From Prolixibacteraceae bacterium (GTDB lineage Bacteria > Bacteroidota > Bacteroidia > Bacteroidales > Prolixibacteraceae): a stretch of DNA of 64,000 nucleotides. The notes under the pieces were generated by a model, which was given only the letters and a program-made list of their open reading frames with translations, was not told the origin of the DNA and searched no databases. Of the stretch, positions 48,520 to 58,437 are shown in pieces. Position numbers and translations under genes: made by a program. Position 1 is the first letter of the stretch, and the number at the start of each line of letters is the position of its first letter. The stretch covers positions 186,001 through 250,000 of the forward strand of contig CP081303.1 in assembly GCA_019720755.1 (NCBI GenBank). The letters run 5' to 3'.

Positions 48520-50319
48520 TTAACTGTACATTTTGGTTATCAGAGCCTGGTATTTCTGACTCAATTGTTTACGTTTTAATTTTAATGTTGCAGATAATAG
48601 TCCATTTGCAGGAGTCCACTCTTCTGCTGTAAATTCAATTTTCTTGACCTGTTCGTGTGCCGAAAGTTTTTTGTTTAGTATGGAGATCTCTTTTCGTACT
48701 GCTTTAGACACGGTGACGTTTTGAAGAATTGTATCATCTGAAGTGTATTCTATACTGTTCTTTTTACACCATGTCTTTAAATAGGTGAAGTCTGGTTTAA
48801 TGATTGCTCCTGCAACTTTTTCGTTTTCCCCGACAACAAAAGCTTGTTCTATAAAAAGACTTCCTTTTAGAACATTTTCTACGGCTTGTGGTGCCACATA
48901 TTTTCCAGCAGACAATTTGAAAATCTCTTTTTTACGATCGGTAATTTTCATAAAACGATCCTCTACCAATGTTCCAATATCTCCAGTATGAAACCATCCA
49001 TCTTTGTTAATTACTTCTTGTGTTTGTTCAGGGTTTTTATAGTACCCAAGCATTACACCAGGCCCTTTAATGAGTATTTCTCCATCTTCTGCTAGCATAA
49101 ATTGAGTTCCATTGTTCAATACAGGACCCACTGTACCTAGTTTAACTAGCTTATCGTCATTGGGGTAGTTTACAAAAACAACAGGAGAAGTTTCTGTTAA
49201 TCCATATCCTTCGTATACGCGCAGGTCAGCAGTCCAAAAGAACTTATGTATTTTTGTTTGCAGTGCTGATCCTCCAGAGACCATATACATCACTTCTCCT
49301 CCTAAAATCTCTCTCCATTTCTTATAAACAAGCTTGTCAAAGATTTTAAATTGAAGCTTCTCAATAGGGTTATATTTAATTCCTACCTCGAACTTTTGAG
49401 TGAACTGAACGGCTTGATCAAAAATAAACTTAGTAGGTCCTTTTAGGTCGTCTCCTACACTAAGTACGTTGTCATAAATCTTCTCTAGAAGACGAGGAAC
49501 CGTGTTGAATATATGTGGTTTTACCACTTTAATATCATTGATTAGAGTTCCAAGGCTTTCAATATAGTATAAGGATAGACCACTGATTTGGAAGTTGTAG
49601 GTAACCATACGTTCGTAGACATGTGAGAGAGGGAGGAAACTAAGGGCCCTGTTGTTGATTCCCATACCTCTATCTCCCTCTTGAAATATCTTAGCACATG
49701 CTTTGGCATTACTTAAGATATTCTGGTGAGAAAGCATGACTCCTTTGGGTGTTCCCGTGGTTCCACTAGTATAGATAATAGAGAGTAGATCATCAGGAGT
49801 TATTTCATCTTTAATCTTTTCAATTTTGTCTTTATATGATTTGAAGAGTGATTCGGATTCTGATAGTAATGACTCCCAGTATAAGGTGCCTTCTATCTTG
49901 TCATTGATGCATATCGTTTGAATTATTTGCTCTTTTTTTGTGAATACCTCTGCATATTTACGATGTGTTGATTTATCGTTAATGAAAAGCATTTTTATAT
50001 CTGCATGATCTAATATATATTCCACTTCATTGGTGTTCAATGTAGTGTATATTGGAACGTGAATAGCACCAATAATGGATGCCCCCATATCGATCATATT
50101 CCATTGTGGAGAGTTTGAAAGAATGGTTGCGATTTTATCACCTTTGCGTAACCCTTGTGCATAAAGCCATGCAGCAACTCGGTAAGAGTAGTCTACGTAT
50201 TCTTGGGAAGTGTTTTTTATCCATTTCCCATTTTTCTTTTTACAAAGGGCATCTTTTTTTGAACTAAAGATCGTTTGATATAGTCCTAGTATATCGAATA
50301 ATCGGGTAACTTGTTCCAT
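48520..50319 (-). CDS. Long-chain acyl-CoA synthetase (AMP-forming)
   Basis: A 599-aa ANL superfamily ligase that activates fatty acids with ATP and CoA. The AMP-binding P-loop is IYTSGTTGTPKGVMLSH, the A5 motif is YEGYGLTETSPV, the A7 motif GWFHTGDIG, and the A8 hinge DRKKEIFKLSAGKYVAPQ. The length and the gate region around LPLSHVYERMVTYN match FadD15-type enzymes of Bacteroidota. First gene of an operon with the small membrane protein. It probably feeds exogenous or recycled fatty acids into lipid metabolism. Confidence 0.92.
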   Translation of the reverse strand: MEQVTRLFDILGLYQTIFSSKKDALCKKKNGKWIKNTSQEYVDYSYRVAAWLYAQGLRKGDKIATILSNSPQWNMIDMGASIIGAIHVPIYTTLNTNEVEYILDHADIKMLFINDKSTHRKYAEVFTKKEQIIQTICINDKIEGTLYWESLLSESESLFKSYKDKIEKIKDEITPDDLLSIIYTSGTTGTPKGVMLSHQNILSNAKACAKIFQEGDRGMGINNRALSFLPLSHVYERMVTYNFQISGLSLYYIESLGTLINDIKVVKPHIFNTVPRLLEKIYDNVLSVGDDLKGPTKFIFDQAVQFTQKFEVGIKYNPIEKLQFKIFDKLVYKKWREILGGEVMYMVSGGSALQTKIHKFFWTADLRVYEGYGLTETSPVVFVNYPNDDKLVKLGTVGPVLNNGTQFMLAEDGEILIKGPGVMLGYYKNPEQTQEVINKDGWFHTGDIGTLVEDRFMKITDRKKEIFKLSAGKYVAPQAVENVLKGSLFIEQAFVVGENEKVAGAIIKPDFTYLKTWCKKNSIEYTSDDTILQNVTVSKAVRKEISILNKKLSAHEQVKKIEFTAEEWTPANGLLSATLKLKRKQLSQKYQALITKMYS

Positions 50320-50447
50320 TATTTTAGAAATGTTAAATTTTATTGCACAAATCGACCTAGATTGTATCGATTAGATATGAAATTCAGTATCGTTGGAAAA
50401 TATAAAAAAAAAATGATTGACAAAAGATTCCATGTTGTCGTATGCAA

Positions 50448-52586
50448 CTACTTAATAATCTCCCAGCCAGACACTTTTAGATAGGGCCACACTTTGTTTA
50501 TAAATAGTGATCCCATATCAATATGAAGATTTTCTTCTATCTCTTTTAATAGGACAGGTACTTGTCTTATTTGAGGGAGTGTTAAAATATCTTCAATTAT
50601 TTTTATTATTTGGTTCTCAACTTTTACTTGAGCTATCCCATGATCCGATTGTATCGTCAGAAGCCCCTTCTTTTTATTTCTTGTCAAGACCATATCGAAG
50701 TCGGGATTGATCCATAACTTAGCTCTAGGGTGGTCTTCTAGAATCACTTCTTGCATTAAAGCATTGGAAATAAAGTTTGATGGAATCGAAGGTTTGGGTG
50801 TTTTGTGATCAAACCATTGATTAAGAGGAAAGTCAATGCCTACTTGGTGCATGTAATTAAATAGAGATCTCTTTAATCCATCGCTGAATATGGAATGGCT
50901 TGCTCCTTGAGGGTCGTTGTGATGACAGTCGTTCTCTGCAAATTTTTTATCAGAGATATCAACTCTTTCGACACCAAATGCTTCTGGGTTCTTTCCAACT
51001 GGACTATGAACAGTCATTGCAAATTGATGCCAGAAACCAGAGTCGATACATCGTTGCTCAAAGAGTTGACGTACTACTTCTAAAGCATCGATGGTCTCTT
51101 GTTCTGTTTCAGTAGGAAAGCCATACATAAGATATGCATGTACAAGGATCCCTGCCTGTTTCATCCCTTTGGTAACCTTTGCTACTTGTTCTAAAGAGAC
51201 TCCTTTGTTCATCATTTTAAGGAGACGATCAGATGCTACTTCTAGTCCACCAGAAACACCAATACAACCAGCTTTTGAGAGAATACGAGACATGGATGGA
51301 GTGAAAGCTTTTTCGAATCGAACATTTGTCCACCAACTGATCTGTAGTCCTCTTCGAATAATCTCTAGGCTAAGCTCTAAAAGAATTTTAGGTGGTGCTG
51401 CTTCGTCTATAAAATGGAAGGATCTAATGGATGTTTGTGTGATCACTTTTTCTATTCGATCACATATTGTTTTTGCAGTCGCTTGACTATATCGTCGAAT
51501 GTAATCTAGTGTCGTGTCGCAGAATGAACACTTATGCCAATAACAACCATGAGCGATCATCATTTTAACCCACTTGCCTTCAGTCCACAATCGATGCATG
51601 GGATTGGTCATCTCTACCATCCCCATATATTTATTCCATGGAAGATCGGTATAGTCTGGAGTTCCTATATCTTCATGACTAAGAGGATAGTCTTGACTAT
51701 TATCGTGATATACAATCTCATTGTTTTCCATTAGGAAAGTTCTAACCCATGGTTTTTGATCTTCTGATCGTAAATTGTACAGTAGATGTTCTAATGGTTT
51801 CTCCCCATCATCTAGTGTAAGAAAGTCGATATAGTTAAATAGGCGTTTCTCTTTGATACTTCGAAGTTCTGTATTGACAAAACCTCCACCCATAATGAGT
51901 TTTATTTTAGGGTATTTTGTTTTGATGTAGCGACAGCAATATAATGATGAGATCAAATTACCTGGAAATGGAATAGAAAAAGCAATGGCTTTCGGATTGA
52001 TGTCACGTATATGTGTATCTAAAGTTTCTTCGAAAAGATCTGTCACCAATGTTGGATTAGAAAGTTCTGTTTCTATCTGATCGAATGGAGCAGAAAAAGA
52101 AGATATCCTTTCAGCATACCTACTGAAACCAAACCTTGAGTCTTCATATTTCACTATGAGATCAATGATCTCCTCAATAAAAACTGTAGCCCTATATTTT
52201 GCTTGATCATAGATAGTCTCTTCAGAAAACACTTCGATGTTTTCTTCTAATTGATCTGCACGAGATCCCTTGGGAAGTGCCCCTAAATTGATGCGATATG
52301 CAAATCCGTCATTATCCCCTTGTAAAAAAGATTTTACTGGATTAACAAGTTGAAGGTATTTGTTCCTGTTTAGATAGAATACGGCATCTTCTTCCGGAAT
52401 TTTATCTATGATAGTTTGAAGAAATAGAGGATTTAATATTTTGTCTAAAACTTCGATGCTAAGGTCGAGGTGTTGCGTATGGTATCCTTTTTCATTCAAA
52501 TAGCCTTTAAGAAAAGCCGAGGCTGGATACGGCGTGTTTGGTTGACAGAAAGGTGCAGTGACTATCAGTAGATCGTGCTGGTTCAT
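50448..52586 (-). CDS. B12-binding-type radical SAM protein
   Basis: A 712-aa protein. The N-terminal half (about 1-300) has a cobalamin-domain-like Rossmann region (PKIKLIMGGGFVN and DFLTLDDGEKPLEHLL). The radical SAM core follows with AHGCYWHKCSFCDTTLDY; the cysteines at 348, 353 and 356 are spaced C-x4-C-x2-C rather than the usual C-x3-C-x2-C. SGGLEVASDRLLKMMNKGV and LVHAYLMYGFPTETEQET are later core motifs. The reaction is unknown. Upstream gap 228 bp, likely a single-gene unit. Confidence 0.83.
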   Translation of the reverse strand: MNQHDLLIVTAPFCQPNTPYPASAFLKGYLNEKGYHTQHLDLSIEVLDKILNPLFLQTIIDKIPEEDAVFYLNRNKYLQLVNPVKSFLQGDNDGFAYRINLGALPKGSRADQLEENIEVFSEETIYDQAKYRATVFIEEIIDLIVKYEDSRFGFSRYAERISSFSAPFDQIETELSNPTLVTDLFEETLDTHIRDINPKAIAFSIPFPGNLISSLYCCRYIKTKYPKIKLIMGGGFVNTELRSIKEKRLFNYIDFLTLDDGEKPLEHLLYNLRSEDQKPWVRTFLMENNEIVYHDNSQDYPLSHEDIGTPDYTDLPWNKYMGMVEMTNPMHRLWTEGKWVKMMIAHGCYWHKCSFCDTTLDYIRRYSQATAKTICDRIEKVITQTSIRSFHFIDEAAPPKILLELSLEIIRRGLQISWWTNVRFEKAFTPSMSRILSKAGCIGVSGGLEVASDRLLKMMNKGVSLEQVAKVTKGMKQAGILVHAYLMYGFPTETEQETIDALEVVRQLFEQRCIDSGFWHQFAMTVHSPVGKNPEAFGVERVDISDKKFAENDCHHNDPQGASHSIFSDGLKRSLFNYMHQVGIDFPLNQWFDHKTPKPSIPSNFISNALMQEVILEDHPRAKLWINPDFDMVLTRNKKKGLLTIQSDHGIAQVKVENQIIKIIEDILTLPQIRQVPVLLKEIEENLHIDMGSLFINKVWPYLKVSGWEIIK

Positions 52587-52814
52587 CTCTTCGATTTATA
52601 CAATATTTTCTTTGCAAAATTACGATTAATTCATGAATGCTCCTCATTTTAATGGGCTGTTCCATCGTGATATTGTCATTATTGATTCATATCATTTGTT
52701 TTCGTATCTTAAATTATTGCTATGGATATGGTTATATTGGTACACGTATTTAAGGAAATTTATTGCTTGGTATATCTTTGTTCATATACCAAAATTTAAT
52801 TCCCGTATTTAGTT

Positions 52815-53987
52815 ATGAAACAGAGAATACTTCTATTGGGTTCAGGTGAACTAGGTAAAGAGTTTGTGATTGCTGCACAGCGACTTGGACAAGAGGTTAT
52901 TGCAGTTGATAATTATCATAATGCACCTGCAATGCAGGTGGCTGATGAAAGTGAAGTGATCAATATGTTAGATGGTGAACAGTTGGATGCTATTGTTGAA
53001 AAATACCAACCGAATTTGATTGTTCCAGAGATCGAAGCCATTCGTACTTCTCATCTTTATAAGTATGAAGAGAGTGGGATTACAGTAGTTCCTTCTGCAA
53101 AAGCGGTTAACTATACGATGAATAGAAAGCAGATTCGTGATCTCGCAGCTGTGGATCTTGGTTTGGATACGGCGAATTATCGATATGCAACTTCATTAAA
53201 CGAATTACAAGAGGCTGTCTCAGTCGTTGGGATGCCATGTGTGGTGAAACCTTTAATGTCGTCTTCGGGTAAGGGACAATCTACAATAAAAAGTGAAGAT
53301 GACATTCCCTCTGCTTGGAATAATGCTCAAGAGAAAGGGAGAGGAGATGCTATTGAAGTGATTGTGGAAGCTTTTGTGCCTTTTAATTACGAGTTCACTC
53401 TACTTACTGTGACCCAAAAGAGTGGACCTACACTTTACTGCCCTCCTATTGGACATAGACAAGCTAATGGGGATTATCAAGAGAGTTGGCAGCCTGTAGT
53501 AATGAATCCTGAAGTGTTGAAAAAGGCACAAGAGATGGCTTCTTTGGTAACTTCGGCTCTAACAGGAAGTGGGCTTTGGGGAGTAGAATTTTTTGTTGTA
53601 GGAGATGAGGTTATTTTCTCTGAGTTGTCTCCAAGACCACATGATACAGGAATGGTAACCCTTGCAGGTACACAAAATTTAAATGAATTTGAGTTACATT
53701 GTCGTGCCATTCTAGACCTCCCAATTTCAGAGATTCGGTTAGAGAAAAAAGGGGCGAGTGCAGTGGTATTGTCCCATATTGAATCGAATCTATTTGATTT
53801 TAAAAATATTGGGAGTGCAATGATTGATTCTTATACTGATTTTCGTATCTTTGGGAAAGAGAACGCTCGAGTTGGTCGTCGTATGGGAGTGGTTGTTGCT
53901 TGGCAAAAAGATGCCGAAGAATCGCTTGTCGACATCATAGAGAGAGCTAAATATGCTAGCAATCTAATTGAAATAAAAAATAGATAA
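52815..53987 (+). CDS. purT: Formate-dependent GAR transformylase
   Basis: A 390-aa ATP-grasp enzyme that makes formyl-GAR from GAR, formate and ATP in purine synthesis. It starts [45 protein letters not shown] is the ATP-grasp loop, [28 protein letters not shown] the metal and substrate site, and [11 protein letters not shown] the C-terminal motif. Length matches E. coli PurT (about 392). Single gene with terminator. Confidence 0.96.
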   Translation: MKQRILLLGSGELGKEFVIAAQRLGQEVIAVDNYHNAPAMQVADESEVINMLDGEQLDAIVEKYQPNLIVPEIEAIRTSHLYKYEESGITVVPSAKAVNYTMNRKQIRDLAAVDLGLDTANYRYATSLNELQEAVSVVGMPCVVKPLMSSSGKGQSTIKSEDDIPSAWNNAQEKGRGDAIEVIVEAFVPFNYEFTLLTVTQKSGPTLYCPPIGHRQANGDYQESWQPVVMNPEVLKKAQEMASLVTSALTGSGLWGVEFFVVGDEVIFSELSPRPHDTGMVTLAGTQNLNEFELHCRAILDLPISEIRLEKKGASAVVLSHIESNLFDFKNIGSAMIDSYTDFRIFGKENARVGRRMGVVVAWQKDAEESLVDIIERAKYASNLIEIKNR

Positions 53988-54034
53988 AAAAGATTTTATT
54001 TCCTCCGCATAAGGAAATAGAGTGTTGTATGTTC

Positions 54035-54073
54035 TAAAAGCTCCATTGCTTCACTGCATGGAGCTTTTTTTTG
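54035..54073 (+). terminator. Intrinsic terminator after purT
   Basis: AAAAGCTCCAT (54036-54046) pairs with ATGGAGCTTTT (54058-54068), followed by more T. Confidence 0.88.
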
Positions 54074-54195
54074 TTTTTTGTATTTTATTCTTTCTTTTTA
54101 AGTGCTAATTCTCTTTTTCCCAACTATATATTCTGTTTTGGTTAGAAATAAAATGATAATTTGCAAATAACAATCTTTACCAATAGCAAACGCAG

Positions 54196-57100
54196 ATGAA
54201 GTTACTTCGTAGTATTTTAACCATGGTTTTCATTATTTTGCTCTACTTCTCTGTTCAGGGAAGAGGAGGTGCTTCTTTTGATCGATATACCATGATGGAA
54301 GGGCTATCTAACAATACTATTTCCACTATTTACCAAGATCACAAAGGGTATATGTGGGTTGGTACATTTGATGGGTTGAACCGATTCGATAGTTATCAAT
54401 GGTACTCTTATAGAAAAGGAAGGAGAGAACACTCTGTACCGAGTAATAGGATTGAGAAGATTTTGGAAGTGAGAGATACTTTACTTGTTGCTACTGATGC
54501 AGGGCTGTCTTTCTATAATCGAGAAATGGATCAATTTGAGGTACTTCATGTATTGAATACTGAATCATATCCTATAACAGATGTTGTCGAAGATGCTAGT
54601 GGAAATATTTGGTGTTCGATGCTTTCAAAAGGTCTCTTTCAACTTGATGATAACATAAAAAAAGGTCAATGGAAGTGGTGTTCCAAAATGAAAAACCTCA
54701 TTGCTATTTCAACGGATCAAACCACTGGACAGATGTGGCTTGCGGATAGGGATGGAGATTTTATATGCTACTCTCCTTTATCGGATAGAGAGCAGTTGTT
54801 TCATCTCGACGGGGTACAGGTTGTGGATATTCATGTTAAGAATAATATTGTTTGGATTGGGACTGAGTCTAATGGGGTTTACTTGCTTGATATAGGAAGA
54901 GGCAAGTTTATACCATTTGACTTAGGGCAAAATGATGTAGTTGTTCGAGAAATTCAAGAGAGTACTTCAGGAAATATTATCATATCAACTGATGGGAATG
55001 GTGTTTTTGTTTGTGACCAATATGGGGTCGTAAAGAACGAGTTTAATATTTTGTCCTCTGTTGGTATTCTCACCACTTTTGTTGATCAACAAGGAACGAT
55101 GTGGTATGGTACTGTAGGGCTTGGACTATGGGCACGAAACCCTATCCGAAGTTACTATGGATACCATAAAATAGAAGCAATTGATCCTACAATGAACCTT
55201 CAGGTTAATAATATTATCTCGATGAGTACTTGGGGAGACAATATACTGCTTTTGGGCACAGATGGAGGCGGCTTGGTTGCTTATGATCTATTGGAAAATA
55301 GATGTCTTCCATCTCTTCCATTTGCTACACTTTCGGCTAAAGTAATTAAATGTATGACCAAAGATAAGGATGACAACTTGTGGGTTGGAACTTACAAAGA
55401 GGGAGCATTCTTTTTGAATAAAAAGAAGAACCAATGGCTCCATTTCAAACATTCAAAAGATGATAAAACCTCTATCCCAAATAATAATGTTTGGAGTATC
55501 TCTTGTGCAAACGATACTACATTTATTGGAACTCTTGGGAGTGGAATTGTCTGCTTTGATTCGGAAAAGGGATTTGTCCCTGTATCTATTACCGAGGGAC
55601 TAGATGGAGATCTGAGTAATTATATCTTATCTAGTACAAAACTCCAAAATAATAATTTATGGTTTGGGTCGTCTAATGGTGTTTATGTGCGAGATTATCA
55701 TACTTCGCAATGGTCGAGGACCCTTGTGGATCCAATTTCAGGAGATGGTAGAGGTAAAGCAGCGATCACTTCTATATATGAATCAACCAATAGTAATGTG
55801 TGGATTGGATCTAATGGAGGAGGAGTTGGAAGAGTTAAAAGGGATTCTATTGAATGGTTTGATGAGACGGATGGTTTAATTAATAATACGGTACATGCCA
55901 TTTTAGAGGATTCAATGCAGAATATTTGGTTTATGACCAATAGAGGTGTCTCTATCTTTGATCAACAAAAAAAACATATTACAAATATTGATGAGAAGAA
56001 AGGGCTAAAATCACTTCAGTTTACCTGTGCATCAAAATTAGTGGATGGTAGAGTTGCATTAGGTACAGTGAATGGTTTCTATGTTTTCGATCCAGATCAG
56101 ATGCATCATCAGGTGCCACCTCCTAAGTTAATACTCGAGTCATTGTCGCTTCTTAATGGAAATAAGAATGAACGAAATGAGATAAAAGTGCAGGAACAAG
56201 AGGTGAAGTGGTATCCGGACTATCATGCTTTGCAAGCAAGGTTTGTTGGTATTGATTACCTCCAGGGAGATAAAACTACGTATAGTTATCGTGTGGAAGG
56301 ATTCTCGAATCAATGGTATGATATTGGAGAGCAGAGAGAGATCACATTAATGGGATTACCTTATGGTTTTTTTACACTTCAAATACGAGCGGAAAATAGG
56401 GAGACAGGATACTTTAGTGATATTATCTCTATTCCTCTTTTGATATTAAGGCCTTGGTGGCGTACAAGAACAGCTCTGTTTATATATATTGTAATACTTA
56501 TTGTCATATTTTCAATCTATCAGAGGCTATCTAATAGATTTTATCTACTGAAGAAGGAGGCTGAATTAAGGTCTATTACGAATAAAAAGAAACAAGAGTT
56601 ACATCGGATAAGAATCCAGATGTTTACTAAAATGGCACATGAATTTATGACTCCTTTGACATTGATTATTGCTCCTTTGCAAGATATCATAGAACTCAAT
56701 GAGTTGAGTCCTTCTATCAAAAGAAGGCTTGATAGAGTGTTTGGTCAGTCTCAATATCTTAAAAAATTGGCTGAGAATATTCTTGCATTTCAAAAGCTCA
56801 ATATTCAAAAGCCGAACTTGAACCTTGCTTATGTTGATGTTCATGAAATTGTGGCACATCAGGTAAAAGTGATGGATGAACTAGCACAACAGAAAAGTAT
56901 CTCTATAGAATTTTTGGTAAATATTGGTGACCATTTAGTGGAGGTGGATGCAGAAAAGTTTGAGTCAATCGTTACGAATTTGCTCTCTAATGCGATTAAA
57001 TATTGCAATGAGAAAGGACAGATATCCATTCTCATTGACCTATTGGATGGACAGACTGATGATACCAAATTTGTGCTCCATTTTAAGATCTCTGATACTG

Positions 57101-58131
57101 GAATAGGAATTCCTAATTCCAAATTGTCACACATCTTTACTCCTTTTTATCGTGTGGATGAGGAGAGTCATGAGGAGGGGTCTGGAATAGGATTAAGTAT
57201 TGTGAAAGATTTTGTGGATATTCATAAAGGAAATATCCAGGTAGATAGTCAAGAGAATGTTGGAACCAGTTTTTATATAGACATTCCTTGTAAGATAAAA
57301 GAGTCTACGGATGTTCTTAATGAACCTATGATACTTAGTCAAGAGAAACATTCCGTTCGTCCTAAAAAGAGAGATCATGCGCTTAAGTTATGTTTGGTTG
57401 TCGATGATAACTTAAGTATGCTACAGTACCTGAATGATTTATTGTCTGATGATTATCAAGTGCTGTTGGCAAAGAATGGGAAAGAAGCTTATGATAAAGC
57501 AACCTCCGCAATGCCAGATATAATTGTAACGGATTTGATGATGCCACAGGTGGATGGTATCGAGTTGCTTACGTTACTGAAAGGAAATATTCTTACTTCT
57601 CACATTCCTGTGGTGGTTCTATCAGCAAAACATGTTACGGAAGCAAAGATTGCTTCTGTTGAGGAAGGGGCGGAACTATATCTATCAAAGCCTTTTGACT
57701 CAAAACTATTTAAAAGTTATTTGTCATCGATATTGCATAATAGAGAACTTCTTGCCTCTAAAAGAAATGGAATGCCAAAGGTGTTGGAAAAAGAGACCCT
57801 TTCTGTAATGGATAAGAAGTGGTTAGATTCGATAAGAAAATTGGTGATAGATAATCTTCAGAATTCTCAATTTGATATTCCATTTATGTGTGAAAAGAGT
57901 CATATGAGTAGAAGTTCTCTTCATCGTAAATTGAAAGCAATATGTAATATGTCTACCACTGAATTTATAAATTCTCTTCGTTTAGAGAAAGCGGTAATAC
58001 TCTTAGAAAGTCGGAAATATCAGATAAATGAAGTGGCCTATATGGTTGGTTTTAATAATGCATCTTATTTTACTCGTGCTTTTAGTAAAAAATATGGGAT
58101 GTCTCCAACTTATTTTGTGGAAAGAATGTAA
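54196..58131 (+). CDS. Hybrid two-component system sensor/regulator (HTCS)
   Basis: A 1311-aa one-protein two-component system. It has a signal peptide (about 1-22), a periplasmic double propeller of about 14 Reg_prop repeats (about 28-640, each with IWIG/WVGT-like strands), a Y_Y_Y domain (about 680-755) and a membrane segment (about 760-782). HisKA carries His815 in MAHEFMTPLTLI. The HATPase has NLLSNAIKY and GSGIGLSIV. The receiver carries Asp1113 in VTDLMMPQVDG, and a C-terminal AraC HTH (about 1210-1311) has VAYMVGFNNASYFTRAF. It should bind a glycan fragment in the periplasm and activate the downstream susC-susD. Confidence 0.95.
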   Translation: MKLLRSILTMVFIILLYFSVQGRGGASFDRYTMMEGLSNNTISTIYQDHKGYMWVGTFDGLNRFDSYQWYSYRKGRREHSVPSNRIEKILEVRDTLLVATDAGLSFYNREMDQFEVLHVLNTESYPITDVVEDASGNIWCSMLSKGLFQLDDNIKKGQWKWCSKMKNLIAISTDQTTGQMWLADRDGDFICYSPLSDREQLFHLDGVQVVDIHVKNNIVWIGTESNGVYLLDIGRGKFIPFDLGQNDVVVREIQESTSGNIIISTDGNGVFVCDQYGVVKNEFNILSSVGILTTFVDQQGTMWYGTVGLGLWARNPIRSYYGYHKIEAIDPTMNLQVNNIISMSTWGDNILLLGTDGGGLVAYDLLENRCLPSLPFATLSAKVIKCMTKDKDDNLWVGTYKEGAFFLNKKKNQWLHFKHSKDDKTSIPNNNVWSISCANDTTFIGTLGSGIVCFDSEKGFVPVSITEGLDGDLSNYILSSTKLQNNNLWFGSSNGVYVRDYHTSQWSRTLVDPISGDGRGKAAITSIYESTNSNVWIGSNGGGVGRVKRDSIEWFDETDGLINNTVHAILEDSMQNIWFMTNRGVSIFDQQKKHITNIDEKKGLKSLQFTCASKLVDGRVALGTVNGFYVFDPDQMHHQVPPPKLILESLSLLNGNKNERNEIKVQEQEVKWYPDYHALQARFVGIDYLQGDKTTYSYRVEGFSNQWYDIGEQREITLMGLPYGFFTLQIRAENRETGYFSDIISIPLLILRPWWRTRTALFIYIVILIVIFSIYQRLSNRFYLLKKEAELRSITNKKKQELHRIRIQMFTKMAHEFMTPLTLIIAPLQDIIELNELSPSIKRRLDRVFGQSQYLKKLAENILAFQKLNIQKPNLNLAYVDVHEIVAHQVKVMDELAQQKSISIEFLVNIGDHLVEVDAEKFESIVTNLLSNAIKYCNEKGQISILIDLLDGQTDDTKFVLHFKISDTGIGIPNSKLSHIFTPFYRVDEESHEEGSGIGLSIVKDFVDIHKGNIQVDSQENVGTSFYIDIPCKIKESTDVLNEPMILSQEKHSVRPKKRDHALKLCLVVDDNLSMLQYLNDLLSDDYQVLLAKNGKEAYDKATSAMPDIIVTDLMMPQVDGIELLTLLKGNILTSHIPVVVLSAKHVTEAKIASVEEGAELYLSKPFDSKLFKSYLSSILHNRELLASKRNGMPKVLEKETLSVMDKKWLDSIRKLVIDNLQNSQFDIPFMCEKSHMSRSSLHRKLKAICNMSTTEFINSLRLEKAVILLESRKYQINEVAYMVGFNNASYFTRAFSKKYGMSPTYFVERM

Positions 58132-58162
58132 TAGTTTGATTAAGAGTGTAGTATTAAGTGTT

Positions 58163-58217
58163 TGTGACACAATGGTTCAATGTTTATGAGACATTGTTGA
58201 ATGGTGTGACACAATGG
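58163..58217. promoter_or_regulatory. Phased direct repeats, candidate HTCS operator
   Basis: TGTGACACAATGG occurs at 58163-58175 and exactly again at 58205-58217, 42 bp apart (four helical turns). Between them is a dyad CAATGT (58178-58183) / ACATTG (58191-58196). It lies between the regulator and susC. Confidence 0.5.
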
Positions 58218-58276
58218 GATTAGACGGTGAAACAATAGTGAGCGTATCTCTTTGACTGTTTCAATATATTCGAAAT

Positions 58277-58390
58277 ATGAAAACAGAGAACGAGATACAT
58301 GAAATGATGAGACGTGTTAGAAAGGCTAGATTTGTTGTATTAGGAATACTCTTCTGCCTTGTTGCACTACTTCTCTTTTTCCTTCTCTGA
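58277..58390 (+). CDS. Possible 37-residue single-pass membrane peptide
   Basis: ATG at 58277 to TGA at 58388-58390. It begins MKTENEIHEMMRRVRKARF, a charged and basic N-terminus, followed by an 18-residue hydrophobic stretch (about 20-37) of V, L, F, I that ends at the stop. The pattern fits a small inner-membrane peptide. It lies between the HTCS gene and susC, 47 bp before the susC start. There is no family evidence, so it may be chance. Confidence 0.35.
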   Translation: MKTENEIHEMMRRVRKARFVVLGILFCLVALLLFFLL

Positions 58391-58437
58391 ATTCCCTTAG
58401 AGAAGGGTTTATTATTACTAACTAACACTTATCCGCT

